Notes: a model not told the origin generated them from the letters alone. A DNA stretch of 64,000 bases from Rhabditoides inermis (GCA_963966185.1 CAWZYM010000224.1:495501-559500), one strand, 5' to 3'; counted from the first letter of the stretch, positions 47,120 to 64,000 are shown. Made by a program: numbers and translations.

Positions 47120-47279
47120 GAGGAGGGGAATCTTGAATCCCAGGCCAGCGCTCTCTGCTGTCGATGCGCACGCCGGACATGGACCTGTGGCTGGGTGTGG
47201 TGCGGGTGGGCAGAGGAGACGAGGCGATGCGAGAGACCGTCCACTGCGTCGAGCAGCTACAGCTGTTGACGTCCGTCCT

Positions 47280-47317
<38 letters not shown>

Positions 47318-50300
47318 TGTATGAGGAATGCCCAACTCCTTGCAGCACCCCGATCGCTCGCATCCGCGCCTTCCTCCGCCTCGCGTGCATGCAGAAGAAG
47401 CTCGCCGACTTCTACACCGTCATCTGCGAGTCGCCCGCGCTCGCGTCAGTCCAATCTGTTGTCCAATCTCTTGTAGCACAATCATGAGCAGCTTGCAAGA
47501 TAGTCGACAAATTTTTTTCGCCGTTTTTTTTTTGGTTTTTGGCGAAAAAAAATACTTTTTTGGCGCATCTTGCAAGCTGCTAAAGTTTATTCCAGCGAGT
47601 TGTACGAGCCGTGGGCGCTGATGCGGCAGGAGGACGTGGTGCAGTTGACGGGAGCCCTGCTGGGTATGTCGGTTGTCGACTGCAACCTCAACCTCGACCA
47701 GGACCATCTCCAGGTAAAACATAAGTATTTTAGGCGTCAAGAATGGCTTTAGTTTTAGTTGTTTAACATTTAAATTTACGCGATGCTTCAAATGACGTCC
47801 GTCTTATTAGAGATAGCCGTCAATAGTAGCGTGTTGGCTTTTATTCTGTTTACGTCCAGTTTTGCATTTTTGTTGTTTTTGATTGTTTCTGATTATTTTC
47901 TATCACTTTTATGATTGCATAATGGTTGACATTGATTGTCTGAACTTGTACAATCACAGGATCAGCCGCTGAGCGTCGATCTCTCGCTGTACATCCGCAT
48001 TCCGACAGTCGGCCCGGATGGCGAGGAGGATGGCATGCAACCTGGACTGGGCGAGGAGGAGTGGCAGAAGGAGCGCACCATGCTGCTCGACCAGAACAAC
48101 TATTTGGAGGAGAGGAACAGACAGCTGCAGTGAGTTGATTCTGTTTTATCACTTTTGAAATATTGATTTTGTCTTTAAGTGTGTGGTCTGCAAAATTGTA
48201 ATATATGTTACATATTATTTGTTTGGTTTAGAGTGCTACCTTTACCTTTTTGTAAAACCATGAAACTCATTACTTCAGAGCGAACATCGACAACCTGAAG
48301 CGCGCAGCGGAGGACAAGAAGAAGACGCTCGATATGGAAAATGAGGTACGTGCGTTTCACAGACTTTGTGTGTTTGTTCTATAGAATAGTGTACAAATTA
48401 ACGTTCGTCATGCTTCAGATGGTGTCTCTGCGCTCGCTGGAGTCTGCTGGTTCGGTGGAGGAGCCGGCGCTCGACCGGGAGACGCTGTGGGACGAGGAGC
48501 GACAGCGACTGCTCGGACAGGTGCGTGTTTGGATAATAGGATGGATTATTACCGGCATTTACTATTTTTTTTAAAAATAATGATAATATTTTATTTTATC
48601 ACAGATCGTGGAACGTGAGGACACGATTCGCACCGTGCAACTTCAGCTGCATGACACGAAGAAGGTGGGTGTTGGTTGGTGGGTTCGATATGTATGTAGA
48701 TATTTCTTGACTACTGATACTGACTGTTTAGCTTCAGCCGAAATTGTCGAAAAGTATAATTGTCGTTTCTGAACTCGTTCATATTAATCTATTATGCTGA
48801 AACGTACTTGTTGTATAGTTGTATTATTGTGATATGGAAGCGTATAGGTGAACAGTGACCTGTACGAGAAGCTGCGCTCGGCAGAGGAAGGCATGCGACG
48901 GCTGGAGAAGGACGCCGTGCGGAGGGGAGAGGTGCACGCCAGCGTGAGTCATACGTTATAACGTTATTCAGACGAACCTAATTGTAAGAGTAGAGGAGTG
49001 GCCTTAAGAAGAATGAGCCCAAGAGAACCTATGAGTTATGGAATGCTCTATTGAATTATTGAGTACTGAAGTGTGTGTTTAGGAGAAGGAGACGCTGAAC
49101 CGCTCTATAGCGTCGTTGGAGGCGTGGCGCGCGGCCAAGGAGGCCGAGTCGGCCACCGCCCTCAAGGATGACGAGGGTGTGAGTGGAAATAGAATCGTAG
49201 TGTGAATATATCCTACTTGTCTTTCAGCTGCGCGCCCGTCTGACACAGAGCAGCGAGCAGTACGCCAAGGTGCTATCCGACTTGGAGTCCAAGCAGGGAG
49301 AACTCAAGGTGGTTTCGGTTTGTTGAAACAATCTACATATTACGTGTTATGTACGTTACATGACATGTATATGGTGTTGGACCTGTTGGAGATGATGTTG
49401 TTTCTCTTTTGTGAAGTGTCAGTATCTTTCGTTGTCTATGACATTGTCATCAAATCAAATAATTTATTCGTACTATTTTGATAAAGTGTTTAGCTGCGTC
49501 AACAATAACTTCATTTGTAATGTGTGTATTCAGGCGGCGCTCAATGAGCTGGACGCGTTCCAGAGGCGGGCCAAGACGGCCGAGAAAAAGCTCGAGCAGC
49601 TTGCGTTTGTCGAACAGGTGAGTCATTGTAACGTATTTTAGGTATTTTTCTTTCGTGAAGTGTCAGTATCTTTCGTAATTGATCTTGCGCAGGAGCTGTG
49701 TGAGTGGCGTGCCCGGTGTGAGCTGGCGGAGCGTCGGGCGGACGACGGTGAGCAGGCGCTCGAGGAGCTCGGAGGACACCTCTCCCAACAGAAACAGGCG
49801 GTACGCATTACAATCCTGTTGGTTATATGTTTCGTTTGAGCAATGGGTTGAACTGAATTTGTTCCTTCTAATTTCACGTTTGAGTACATATATTTCATGT
49901 TGTATGTATTATTATTATTATTTGTAATGTGATAGGATAATTAGATAATATCAACAACCTTTCACTTGGTTTCTATATTAACTTTTCAAATAATGGTGCT
50001 GCAATTGGATTCCTTGTTTGCAGGTGGTGGAGCTTCGGGAGGAGCTGATGTCGGAGGCAGAGTGGATGGAGGACGGGGTGGCGACCGAGTGCGGCGCCTG
50101 CCACGCCGCATTCACCGTCGCCCGCAGGAAGCACCACTGCAGGTCAGTAGACGCTATCAGTTGTAGAGTTGTAATATATGTTTCACGTATGTATTGTGTT
50201 CGGGATAAGGCCTGTTTATAGTCGCGCATTTTCCCGCAATATTGCGCAATAATGCAACGCTTTAAGATTTATATGCATCGATTTTGCAGCAAAATTTTGC

Positions 50301-50690
50301 ACCAAAATCGATACATATTTTAAAGCGTTGCAATATTGCGGAAAAATGCGCGACTGCAAACAGGCCTATAGTTTTAGTGGTTTAATAGGCAGAATACATA
50401 CGGAAAAATTTGAGTAATGATGATAAAATACGAATCAAATGTTTATTCCGAATCGCCAACATGATCAGGACATGTTCAAAACGATAGGACTTGAAAGAAT
50501 TTGAGTATGGAACTGATAAAATTAGATGAAAATTCATGTTAACCGTGTACGCCTTTTGAGGATGTGCGGCAGCATTTTCTGTGCGCAGTGCAGTGTGGGG
50601 AGGGTGCGTGTGGTGAGCAACCCCCGGCCGGTGCGGGTGTGCGACGCGTGCGGACAGAGGGCGAGCAGCAAGGGAGCCGGGGCACAGTGA
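46350..50690 (+). CDS. RUN and FYVE domain protein (RUFY family)
   Basis: An 18-exon model, 581 aa, in frame. Exons: 46350-46380, 46452-46544, 46613-46704, 46879-46951, 47144-47270, 47346-47444, 47596-47713, 47960-48129, 48279-48345, 48419-48520, 48605-48664, 48848-48943, 49083-49178, 49228-49308, 49535-49617 (edge plus or minus 1), 49693-49800, 50024-50142, 50561-50690. The RUN domain (about 45-210) shows ERANLLSITRLVLRSFLEQS, the short motif WHGLK, and LACMQKKLADFY then SELYEPWALM. A long coiled coil (about 245-495) follows. The C-terminal FYVE finger has WMEDGVATECGAC, the PI3P-binding motif RRKHHCR, CGSIFCAQC and VCDAC, with all eight Cys. RUFY proteins bind endosomal PI3P and small GTPases and tether or transport endosomes. 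A start at the ATG at 46454 is an alternative. The last acceptor is the unusual ccttttgag. Confidence 0.92.
47487..47581. mobile_element. 95-bp foldback element beside a RUFY splice acceptor
   Basis: Perfect 15-bp terminal inverted repeats, agcagcttgcaagat and its inverse, enclose an inner inverted pair tttttttcgcc / ggcgaaaaaaa. The whole element could fold into one hairpin. Its right end is 14 nt from the start of exon 7 (47596), so the hairpin includes most of the sequence where the branch point and pyrimidine tract should be. No coding content; a tiny MITE is the likely explanation. Confidence 0.7.
50208..50367. mobile_element. 160-bp palindromic MITE with ATA target duplication
   Basis: Starts aggcctgtttatagtcgcgc and ends with the inverse of aggcctgtttgcagtcgcgc; the two halves are inverted copies of about 65-70 bp. 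ATA occurs directly outside each end (50205-50207 and 50368-50370), as for PIF/Harbinger-type 3-bp insertions. It lies in the last RUFY intron, between the two halves of the FYVE finger. No coding content. Confidence 0.8.
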
Positions 50691-51086
50691 GAGGGGTGCA
50701 CGAGGAGCATAAGTACTTTCATGTAACCATGTTTATGTAATTATTGTAGAACTGTCTTTGTCTTTGCCATAAGTGCTCTTTTCGAGTGCAGGGGTTTGTG
50801 TGATTGGTGTGATTGACAAACTGTCGATAGTGTTTTTTCCAGCCTTGCGTAATCTGTGAAATACTGAGCATACTAGCACTTGTAGCATTCTGACACTTTG
50901 TGATACCCGATGATGTTGTAATTTTGTATAAATAGTATGCGTTATTTTATCGTGCTTGTTCTTTTGTTTGAGGTGTTGCGAAAGCTCGCCAATCCCGACA
51001 GGGGTTTATCTGCTGTTATGTATAGTGCGATATTGTAAAATGATAATAACTAGTTTGATATTGCGACACGTGTGTTGTGATTGTAG

Positions 51087-54000
51087 ATGTCGGGAGTGGC
51101 CGGTCGCGTGGGCGGAGTGCTGTGCAGGGCGCGCGCCCTCACCATTGTGCCCAAGGCCAGCATGTACGAGAACCCCTACATCAACCGCTTCAAGGCCAAG
51201 AGCAAGGTCTCGCCCCAGCACCACAAGCAGGTCCGTGAGCGGTGAATCGTTACGGAATCCGTACGGATGGTGTCAAGGAATTATTTGCAAGTACATGATG
51301 TATATATGTTATGTAAGTGGTGAGTGCATTTCGGTGACGTGGATTGATTGCAGACGACTGGCATCACCGGTCTGTTCGTGGTGGAGCACCCGCACCGCGC
51401 GCTGACGGTGGTGTACGGCCGCATCCTGCGCGCCCTCGACCAGATGCCCGTCGGATACGCGTACAGGAAGTACACCGAACAGGTGCGGCGACTCTCTCTC
51501 TCTCTTTCTTACCGTCTCCCACTTCCTCCGACTTTTCTTTATCAGGGGAAAGCTAGGTAACATAACAGAAATCAGAAAATGAAGAACGAGTTTTGATTTG
51601 ATTAGAGTTTAAGCAAAAATGCATGCTAGATCTAGATGCTAGCATGATTTTTTTCAAAGCAATCCATATAACAACAAGACGAGATCTTTGTGACAATGTG
51701 CACAATGTAGAAAAAAGTTATTTACTATTTACTGTATCTTTACGAGGCACGTGTATAGCTGTGTTGGTAACCACTCGACTGGCTAACGACCGAGACCATT
51801 TAGTGGCGAGCGGCGATTATTGTTTATGTGTATGTGTCTGCGTATGTGTGTCGTGAGCTGATCACAGGCCCAGGCAGGCGATTGAAATAGTTTGTGTTGA
51901 GATTGGCATCGGTGGTCGGTCGCCGACGGTATTTTTCCTTTCTGTAACCACCGTGTTTACGAGCGACCGGGAAGTTGCCATTAACGAGTCTACCTTTTCT
52001 GTTTTGTGTGATGGAGTCGTTAATCATGCGAGTGATTTATTCGAGAAGAGATGGAAAGAAAAAGAGGAAGGAGGAAACGTAGAAGAGTGCATCTGGTGAT
52101 GTATTGTCTTTCTCTTACTCTTTCCACTATCAATGCAACATGTGACTTGTAATCTTATAAAGGTCGCATTCCAGTTCTTGTTGGTAGACGTTGTTACAAA
52201 TTAAGAATTGTTCTGTGAAGATGCGATGATTCGATTAAGATTAGGGCGCACACGCACTAGCTAGATATTTCCACACATATGGTCAGAGAACTGAGTGTGA
52301 GACTGAGATCGACGTCTACGTGCAGACTACTACATATAATCAATTGTATATTTACAGCTATTGACGCTCACTGCGTTCACTCTGAGTGATAACCAATGGG
52401 AGATGAATATCATGATATTGTGATGTGTTTTGGGTTTATCACTAGAACACATTGTATCGCACGTTCTCTGTGCAGATACTTTTTTCGTCTATTGTCTTCA
52501 TGTCGATTCCTTCTTTTAAGTGCAAGTTATTGTAGGTAGTCTAGACACTGAGGAGTAGATGTGTGTTGGATGTAAATGCATGAGTGCATTTTGATATGCG
52601 CTTGTTATGATTATGATGCTTACGTGCGATGCGATAGTTTGTGTGCAATCTGCTACATGGTGACTGTTGACAGACCAGATTGTGAACTGGCGCACGATCA
52701 CGTGAATAGGGCAAGGGCATACGTGAAAGGGAAAGGGCAACATTCACTAATAGAAGATGATTGTTCTTTAGAGAATCAAGATTGACACGTTTGCTACGCG
52801 TTCCAAATACGTATTAATTGTCCTCTACGTTTGTCGTTGACCTTAGGGGGACCCCTTATTATGTGCGCATGAATTCGTTTGGTCCCCTTTGATGGGGACC
52901 GATTACGGTATGCAAATAGTCTACACTCTCTCCAGAACCGGAGATCGGTTGAGAGAGAAAGTTCTAAAGATCGAATGGGAGCGGGAGGAGTGTATAGTGG
53001 TTGGTGCTATTGAAGAGTACACGACTCGCACTTGTCTCGATATCCGATTGTTGGAGTAATGTTTTGAAAAAAGGAAGACGATTTCTAAAGAGCAATGGTC
53101 TTAAATCAAAATATATCTGGAATTTTGTTTATGAAAATCGAATCGTCTCACACGATAATGATATGTGTTCATTATGAAGCACAAGAATACGATTTGTTCA
53201 CGACATATTGTGCCTTGGAACTACGACGCTTTGTCGCTGCAGCGTGTTAGTCAGTATGGCATGCGAATTTCTACCCCGTAAATGATACCTTGTGGGAAAT
53301 GCTAGATGAAGGTTGATTGTGGGACTGGGAACCAGGAACCAGGAACACAGTGGTTCAGAGAAAATCAGAAAATCGACTAAATTGTACATGTGTGTTTCAG
53401 GTGGTGAAGCGTCGTCTGGCGATGGTGCAGGAGGAGGACAACATTGAGAAGCTGGAGCAGAAGATTGGAATGGGACAGATTGAGGAGGTTATCCAGCAGG
53501 TGAGAGAGGAGAGGGGAAAGTGGCAGTTGAGAACTGGAAGTACTTGGTAATCGCCACGAGGTTGGCATTACTCGCTCTGATCGCTGCCCTATTTGGACTG
53601 GAGCCGGGGCAATGAGAGACGAATTTGTGAGTCGTTGCCCGACACGACATGTGGAGAACGAATTTAAGTGTGTCTATGGAACGCGGGGATGCGGACTATG
53701 GTTTGGAGGATTAGCATGTTTATTAGATGGCGAGCCATGCAGGCAGGCACACACATGGTTGAGATTGGATGGAACGCAGGTCGCGAGGTGTCGAGATTAG
53801 CGTATCCGCTATGGTGATGGGGTGTCGATATTGTTGCTAGCCACCGCCGTGTCCTGTCGCAGCCATGAGGGACAGCGCACACCGACAACAAGGGATTAGA
53901 ATGGCTGATGGCCGCCCCGTCCCACTCAACCGCATACATTTGTTAAGGGTTTTTTTATTGCCGGGGCTACATTTGACATGACATTTGACATGTGACTGTG

Positions 54001-55437
54001 ACGATTATGGTATTTTTGAGGGAATTGCGTTAAAATGCGGATAACGGCTCATCCCCCCTTTGTGTATCAATTGCGATGTGGGAGAGGGAGATAGGGGAGG
54101 GTGGAGGCAACTGTTCGATCCCACGAGGACACGAGGTTGTGAACATTGTGTGCTACAAGTGTCCGGTGACGAGCGAAAACCGAAGTTGGATGGAGGAAGA
54201 ACGACGTTTGAAAGACTGTTGTTGACGAGTTGCCGGCGTTTATCTCGAGAATGAGAGTTGAGGACTCAGTGATGTGGGTGGGTGGTCCAGTGGCTAGGGC
54301 GAGCGGTGTCGAGCGAGCGGTAGTTTCTGGGCGTAGGTGGCCGGAGTATTTGTTTGCACATGCTATGCCTCTCGCCTCGCCTCGCGCACTGGCTTTGCAC
54401 AGTTACACGATGTGTGTGGCTGCGGCGACTCCTTTTTCCAGTGTGGAGTGTGTTGCCCGGCCTCCCGGCTCCCCGCCAGACTGCAATGTATGCGCGAGTC
54501 ACATGGTGAGAGAGAGGGACGGAAGGAGGGGATGTGGAGTGTAGTGTTGCGAGGAGAGACGCGCCTAGCGTTTCCGTTAGCCTGTGTGCAAATATGGAGA
54601 GTGCACAGAGAGCGAGTGGAGGAGTGCTATTCCGGAAGGATGTGGACACGGAGAGAGGAGGGCTGAAAGGGGCGCTGCAACATGCACTGTCAGCAAGGAC
54701 GGCGATGGGTCGGGCGCGACGCCTTTTTGTCGCGAACTGCGCACCACGGCCGCTCTCCTATCACCTGTGCCTGTCTCATTTGTCATGCATGAAGAGAGAG
54801 AAATATGGAGAGAGGAGGAGAGCGGTAGTCGGGGAGAGAGAGTGTGTCGGGTTCGCGGCATACTGATGGAACGGTATTTGGTAGCTAGACGGGCAGTCGG
54901 AGTGGCTGGCTGGCTGGTCGCTAGTCACATGGCGCATCGGACTGTGGACTGTCGATGGAATGCGTGAAAAGGGGAAGGCGATGGACGGGGAAAAAGTGTG
55001 CAAAGGTGGGTCTGTGCAGTGACGGAAAGGTGATATGATGGATGGCGGGTGTAGGCAGATGGCTGCATGTGATGATGCGTCGTGCAGTGCAGGCATTGGG
55101 GCAGAGACCAACTCGCCTCGATGTTCGAACCATGAACAGGTGCATGGTCAAGGCAGATGGATGGATGACTGGGTTGCTCACAGTCTGGCGAAGAAGGGGT
55201 AGATGATCTGATGATCTGGTTGGTTGGTACGGCGTGTTGGCGAATGAAGGCAGAAGGCGTGTAGATGTGTGAATCCTGTTCATTCCCCTTGCCTCTTGTT
55301 CTCGTTCTGATTGCCATCTTCTCTCTTTTCAGGCCGAGTACGAGCTGGAGACGGCGCGTATGGTGCTGGAGCACAAGGCATGGGAGCCCCTCGCCGAGTC
55401 GGCGCCCAAGGGACAGTGGAGCTGGCCCGTCGTCTAA
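51087..55437 (+). CDS. NADH dehydrogenase 1 alpha subcomplex subunit 5 (NDUFA5, complex I)
   Basis: Four phase-0 exons, 51087-51230, 51354-51482, 53401-53499 and 55333-55437, give 158 aa. A gattgtag acceptor directly before the ATG suggests trans-splicing. The conserved body begins TTGITGLFVVEHPHRALTVV and includes DQMPVGYAYRKYTEQVVKRR, LAMVQEEDNIEKLEQKIG, QIEEVIQQAEYELETARMVL and WEPLAESAPKGQWSWP, all typical of this matrix-arm subunit. The 48-residue N-terminal exon is basic and Ser/Ala-rich, longer than in mammals (inferred from the family's usual length of about 116), and fits a mitochondrial presequence. The protein is an accessory subunit of respiratory complex I. Two introns of about 1.9 and 1.8 kb are striking for so short a gene; I saw no gene inside them. 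Confidence 0.95.
51483..53400. other. Long NDUFA5 intron 2, nothing definite
   Basis: AT-rich, with no supported exon on either strand. A perfect small stem-loop ggtcccc-tttgat-ggggacc is near 52890-52909, next to a related agggggacccc at about 52846. A (TG)n-like patch lies at 51826-51850. Could hold regulatory sequence or repeats; nothing was recognised. Confidence 0.35.
53500..55332. other. Long NDUFA5 intron 3, nothing definite
   Basis: GC-richer than intron 2 and with several long open frames on both strands. None has splice support, coding-like composition or a family match. Short tandem words (atggatggatg, tctgatgatctg) occur near 55155-55220. Probably non-coding. Confidence 0.35.
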
Positions 55438-55517
55438 GCCCCGCCCTCTTAGACCACGCCCACCATGTGTTTTGCTCGTCTGCAACGAGTGTAGAGAGAG
55501 TATTGTAGTTGTGTACG

Positions 55518-55523
55518 AATAAA
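55518..55523 (+). terminator. Poly(A) signal AATAAA of NDUFA5
   Basis: A canonical AATAAA lies 81 nt after the stop codon, followed by a GT-rich region. It is the expected 3' end of the NDUFA5 transcript. Confidence 0.7.
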
Positions 55524-56286
55524 AGTGTCTCCTATTGTGGCGCTGAGTAGAGCGACCTTTGTAAGTTGTTGTTGTGGTATGGTGTTATTGTTGTGCCGGG
55601 TGATTGCTGATTAGTCGTTGTAAATCGACTAGTTATTTGAATTATGGGTGGGCGGGGCAACTGGTCGGCATGTGACCGTCGGACGACTGGGTGAGAGAGA
55701 TGTGTTCGGGCGAGAGAGAGTGGCCGAGTTCAAACCACTATGACCCGATCGGGGCTGGCTGCCCGTTGCCGATGGTCCCCTTACCACCTGTCCCCTCCCG
55801 TTCCCCCGTCCCTCTGCCTGTCTGCTGGAGGGAATCCCCCGGTGGGCGGGGCCTCACAACACTCACTCATTCACATGTCGCTATCTCTCTCTCTCTCTCG
55901 CCTGCACTCTCGCGCCAACTATACACCGACCCCCTTTACACTTTGTGTGTTTACCGGCCGGTGTCGCGCCCCGGTCCGCTATTGATTGATTGGAAGGTAG
56001 CGATCGATATCGCGCTATCAGCTGTTGTGATGTGCTATCAGTTATCAGTGTAGTCGTGGAGAGTAGTTGCTTCGCACTGGTCGCTCTGAGTGATCTCGGA
56101 AGAGAGAGAGAGAGAAGGAGAGAGTGCGCGCGGCGTATCGACCCGCGAACTTCTCTCACCCTATTCTCTGTTCGAGAGAGAGATCGACATTTACTACTGT
56201 GCTGTTGCGACTGTGTGCACAGTGTGTGATTGCCCCGTTTCCCCCCGACGCGACCGACTGGACCTTGTACTGTTGCCGTCGACAGT

Positions 56287-56345
<59 letters not shown>

Positions 56346-56750
56346 CTCTCTCGTGCGCGCGCTATCGCACTCTCTCCGACACACACTATCTCTCTACCTG
56401 GACAGCACATATGTGTGTGTAGCTTCTATCGCCAAGTTGTTCTTTTGTCCGCGTTCCCGCTTCCCTATTCGTGACACATAGCAGAGCTTTGATCGCTCTA
56501 TTCTGTTGCGGGCAGACGCATTCTCTTCGTCTACTTTGCCAGTGAGAATTTCGTAGACTCGTCACGTGTGTGTCTGATTCGAGTAGAGTAGACCTGGGCG
56601 CGTATTAGTTGGCCCGACGGTCGACAGTCCCCCTCTGATTGGGTCACTTTCTAGGCTCAGCCGCGCCCCGCCGCTCAACAGTCTGCTCTCGCTGATCGAT
56701 ATTTGTTTCGTTTTGGTGATGATGTGTGGCGAGTAGACAGAGAGAGAGGA

Positions 56751-56781
<31 letters not shown>

Positions 56782-57057
56782 AGAGAGAGAGAAGGTAGAT
56801 AGATAGATGGCGACTTTACAGCGAGAGTAGCCGGGGAGAGAGAGTGAATGGCCGGGTGTGGGGGAGAGTGTGTGTCTGTTTGTTGCACTGTGTTCTCAGC
56901 AGTGGCCGCCCGAAACATGTTGATCTTATCTGCAACCACGTGATTTCATCTCTCTCCCCCTTCCTCCCCCCGTCGATCGATTGATCAATCGATGGATGTG
57001 TAGCGCGCAGCGGCCGCCGCCACTCGCTCGTCATTTTATATATTTCATCGGGGGCGA

Positions 57058-57094
<37 letters not shown>

Positions 57095-57748
57095 TAATCC
57101 GTGTCAGTGCACTGTGCGGCAGGCAGGCGGCAGGCAGGCAGCAGGCAGGGCTGTAGCTGAGTGGGGCAGTGGCCGTAGCATCAGGTTTACGGCCCCTATG
57201 GTGTTACATGTCCCTGGCTGTATTGCTGCTCTTCCCGCTTCTCCTTCTGTCCTTGCTGCCTCTCATTCACTGCTCGACCCTGTTGCCTGTTGCATATGTG
57301 GTGTTATTGTGGTCGAGAGTTGCTCCATTTATTCGCTGATCCTTTTCCTACTGCTGACTGATCGCCACTCTATCCATCTCTCTTTCTGATTTCATTGTTG
57401 TGTGTGCGTGCCGTGAAGTTGCTATTTTTCACGTCCATCGCCCGCTCTCGTGTCGCCTTTTTTGGTCGCGTATGTGCGTTGCTTGCGCCCGATATTGATT
57501 GATTTGATCGTTTTGTTCTCTCTCTCTCTTTCCCTAGAAGCAAGAAGAGAGAAGGGAGAGAGAGAGGGTTGAGAGAAGATGAGCGATTGATAAGGCTGTC
57601 TCGGTTTGGCGCATTTCGCTGATATCGGTGTGATAGCGTGATGCGAACCGAGGGGCCTGTGTCCGCTATTCTTTCGCCCCGTTTATTGGGCCACATTTTG
57701 CACCCCCTTTGTACATTTTGTACCGTTTCATCGCGCCTCATCTCTCTC

Positions 57749-57785
<37 letters not shown>

Positions 57786-57891
57786 GCAACGTTGCGCTGT
57801 CTCTATGGCACACTGGCCTTTTTTCAAGAAACCCGCGATAATTTGAGTGCAAATGAGGTAACTCTTTTTGAACGCTTGATGAACGATCATA

Positions 57892-57934
<43 letters not shown>

Positions 57935-58397
57935 GCCTGTCGGTCTGTCTGTCTGTCCTGGTCGTCATGCTTATGATATGCGGCAGTGCGGCTGAATTTT
58001 AATCGTATAATTATTAGCGAGAAACGGGCGACGTGTGTTTTCTCCGCAATTCCGCGTCGGCGATCACAGGTTTCGCACGTGACAACTCGAACCTTTTTTT
58101 AAACCTTAAATATATGGTCAAGACATCACCATGATATCACATCAGCCAGGTGCAAAAAGACCCGGTAGTGCGCGCGCACCGAGTGTATTATAATAGTATT
58201 GGATACTATGAACTATACTTTATATATTAGTAGTATTTTTCTGTGAAACTTCAACGAGTTCACACGTCAGAGCGTTTCGCTCCTAGAAAAAAGTTCTTTT
58301 TGTAAGTGCGAGATTGTCTCATCTTGCTCGGATCCATTATCCTGCTTGTATGTGTGTGTGTGTATGTCTGTGTTCTGGCTCTGGATGTCTAGAGTCT

Positions 58398-58443
<46 letters not shown>

Positions 58444-58806
58444 GGCAGTTCATATTGCACATATCCATGACAACCTCACGCCTTATCTGCCTCCGTCTTC
58501 GCTCTCCTCTCTCGCCACACTCTCTCGCGTCTGTCTGCATGTATTGCCCATATGTTTATTAGGAATCAGCCAAGTTTCAAGCACTGGCTCTCACTTATCC
58601 CCGCAGTGAGTGAGTGAGTGAGTGAGTGAGAGTGAGTGAGCGCGAGAACTAAGACGTTGCCTGCTTCCCTTTTCCTATCGCGTTACATAGATATCTACTA
58701 TTTTGCGTGCATTCGTGTGCAATGTGTGGTTTCAGGTTCTACGTTGCGTATCGAGCCTCGAACGCGTCTCTCTCTTTTTGCTCATCGGGAGTTTTGCAGT
58801 GTTGAA
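55524..58806. other. Intergenic region upstream of the nuclear receptor
   Basis: 3.3 kb with many microsatellites: (CT)n at 56288-56352, 57740-57782, 57895-57930 and 58400-58441; (GA)n at 56733-56793 and 57058-57095; GAGT units at 58607-58640. ggcaggcaggcag repeats lie at 57119-57148. Between the tracts I saw no exon with splice and family support. It probably contains the promoter and possibly untranslated leader of the nuclear receptor gene. Confidence 0.5.
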
Positions 58807-63957
<5,151 letters not shown>

Positions 63958-64000
63958 GTGAGTAGGGGACAGGGGAGGAGGAGGGGAAGAGGGAGAAGGA

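Noticed and set aside
54270..54345. A-box-like ggtccagtggctagg suggesting a tRNA
   Set aside because: No B box or T-arm follows at tRNA distance.
54925..55485. 186-codon minus-strand frame overlapping NDUFA5 exon 4
   Set aside because: Composition is not coding-like, there is no family match, and it overlaps a certain exon in antisense.

Overview
This is a 64 kb piece of a nematode nuclear genome. The evidence is many short exons with GT..(T)TTCAG introns, likely spliced-leader acceptors just 5' of several start codons, nematode chemoreceptor families (srx and str), a major-sperm-protein-domain gene, and no bacterial gene organisation. Very high intron density, tiny introns carrying TACGGTA/TACCGTA words and abundant (GA)n/(CT)n tracts suggest a diplogastrid such as Pristionchus, but that placement is inference. 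All gene models below were built by hand from reading frames, splice sites and intron phase. Six of the models (all the large ones) close in frame across every junction.

Layout. 0.5-1.0 kb: a small unknown gene (93 aa). 2.1-7.6 kb: two tandem srx-like chemoreceptors on +. 7.8-10.7 kb: a str-like chemoreceptor on -, with a 0.6 kb miniature transposon inside it. 12.1-17.3 kb: a 29-exon haspin (histone H3 Thr3) kinase on -, whose N-terminal part holds eight tandem copies of one 138-nt phase-1 exon. 17.5-18.0 kb: an unknown 101-aa gene on -, directly upstream of haspin and probably in an operon with it. 18.0-18.3 kb: a near-perfect 101-bp inverted repeat in that promoter region. 19.3-19.6 kb: a small glycine-rich protein on -. 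21.2-21.9 kb: an MSP-domain protein with a Lys/Glu tail.

The right half is dominated by a 48-exon, 22 kb p190-type RhoGAP gene (23.5-45.9 kb, 1534 aa). It is followed on the same strand, about 0.4 kb later, by a RUFY-type RUN+FYVE endosomal adaptor (46.35-50.7 kb). Then come the complex I subunit NDUFA5 (51.1-55.4 kb, with two introns of almost 2 kb) and the 5' part of an HNF4-like nuclear hormone receptor (58.8 kb to the window edge).

The genes do not form one pathway. p190RhoGAP and RUFY both act on small-GTPase-controlled membrane and cytoskeleton behaviour, and their spacing allows co-transcription. NDUFA5 and the nuclear receptor are independent. The most unusual feature is the amplified exon array in haspin. 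Secondary points are several small foldback/MITE elements sitting close to splice sites or promoters, and MSP-gene introns with complementary words at both ends. I found no CRISPR array, rRNA or convincing functional tRNA.
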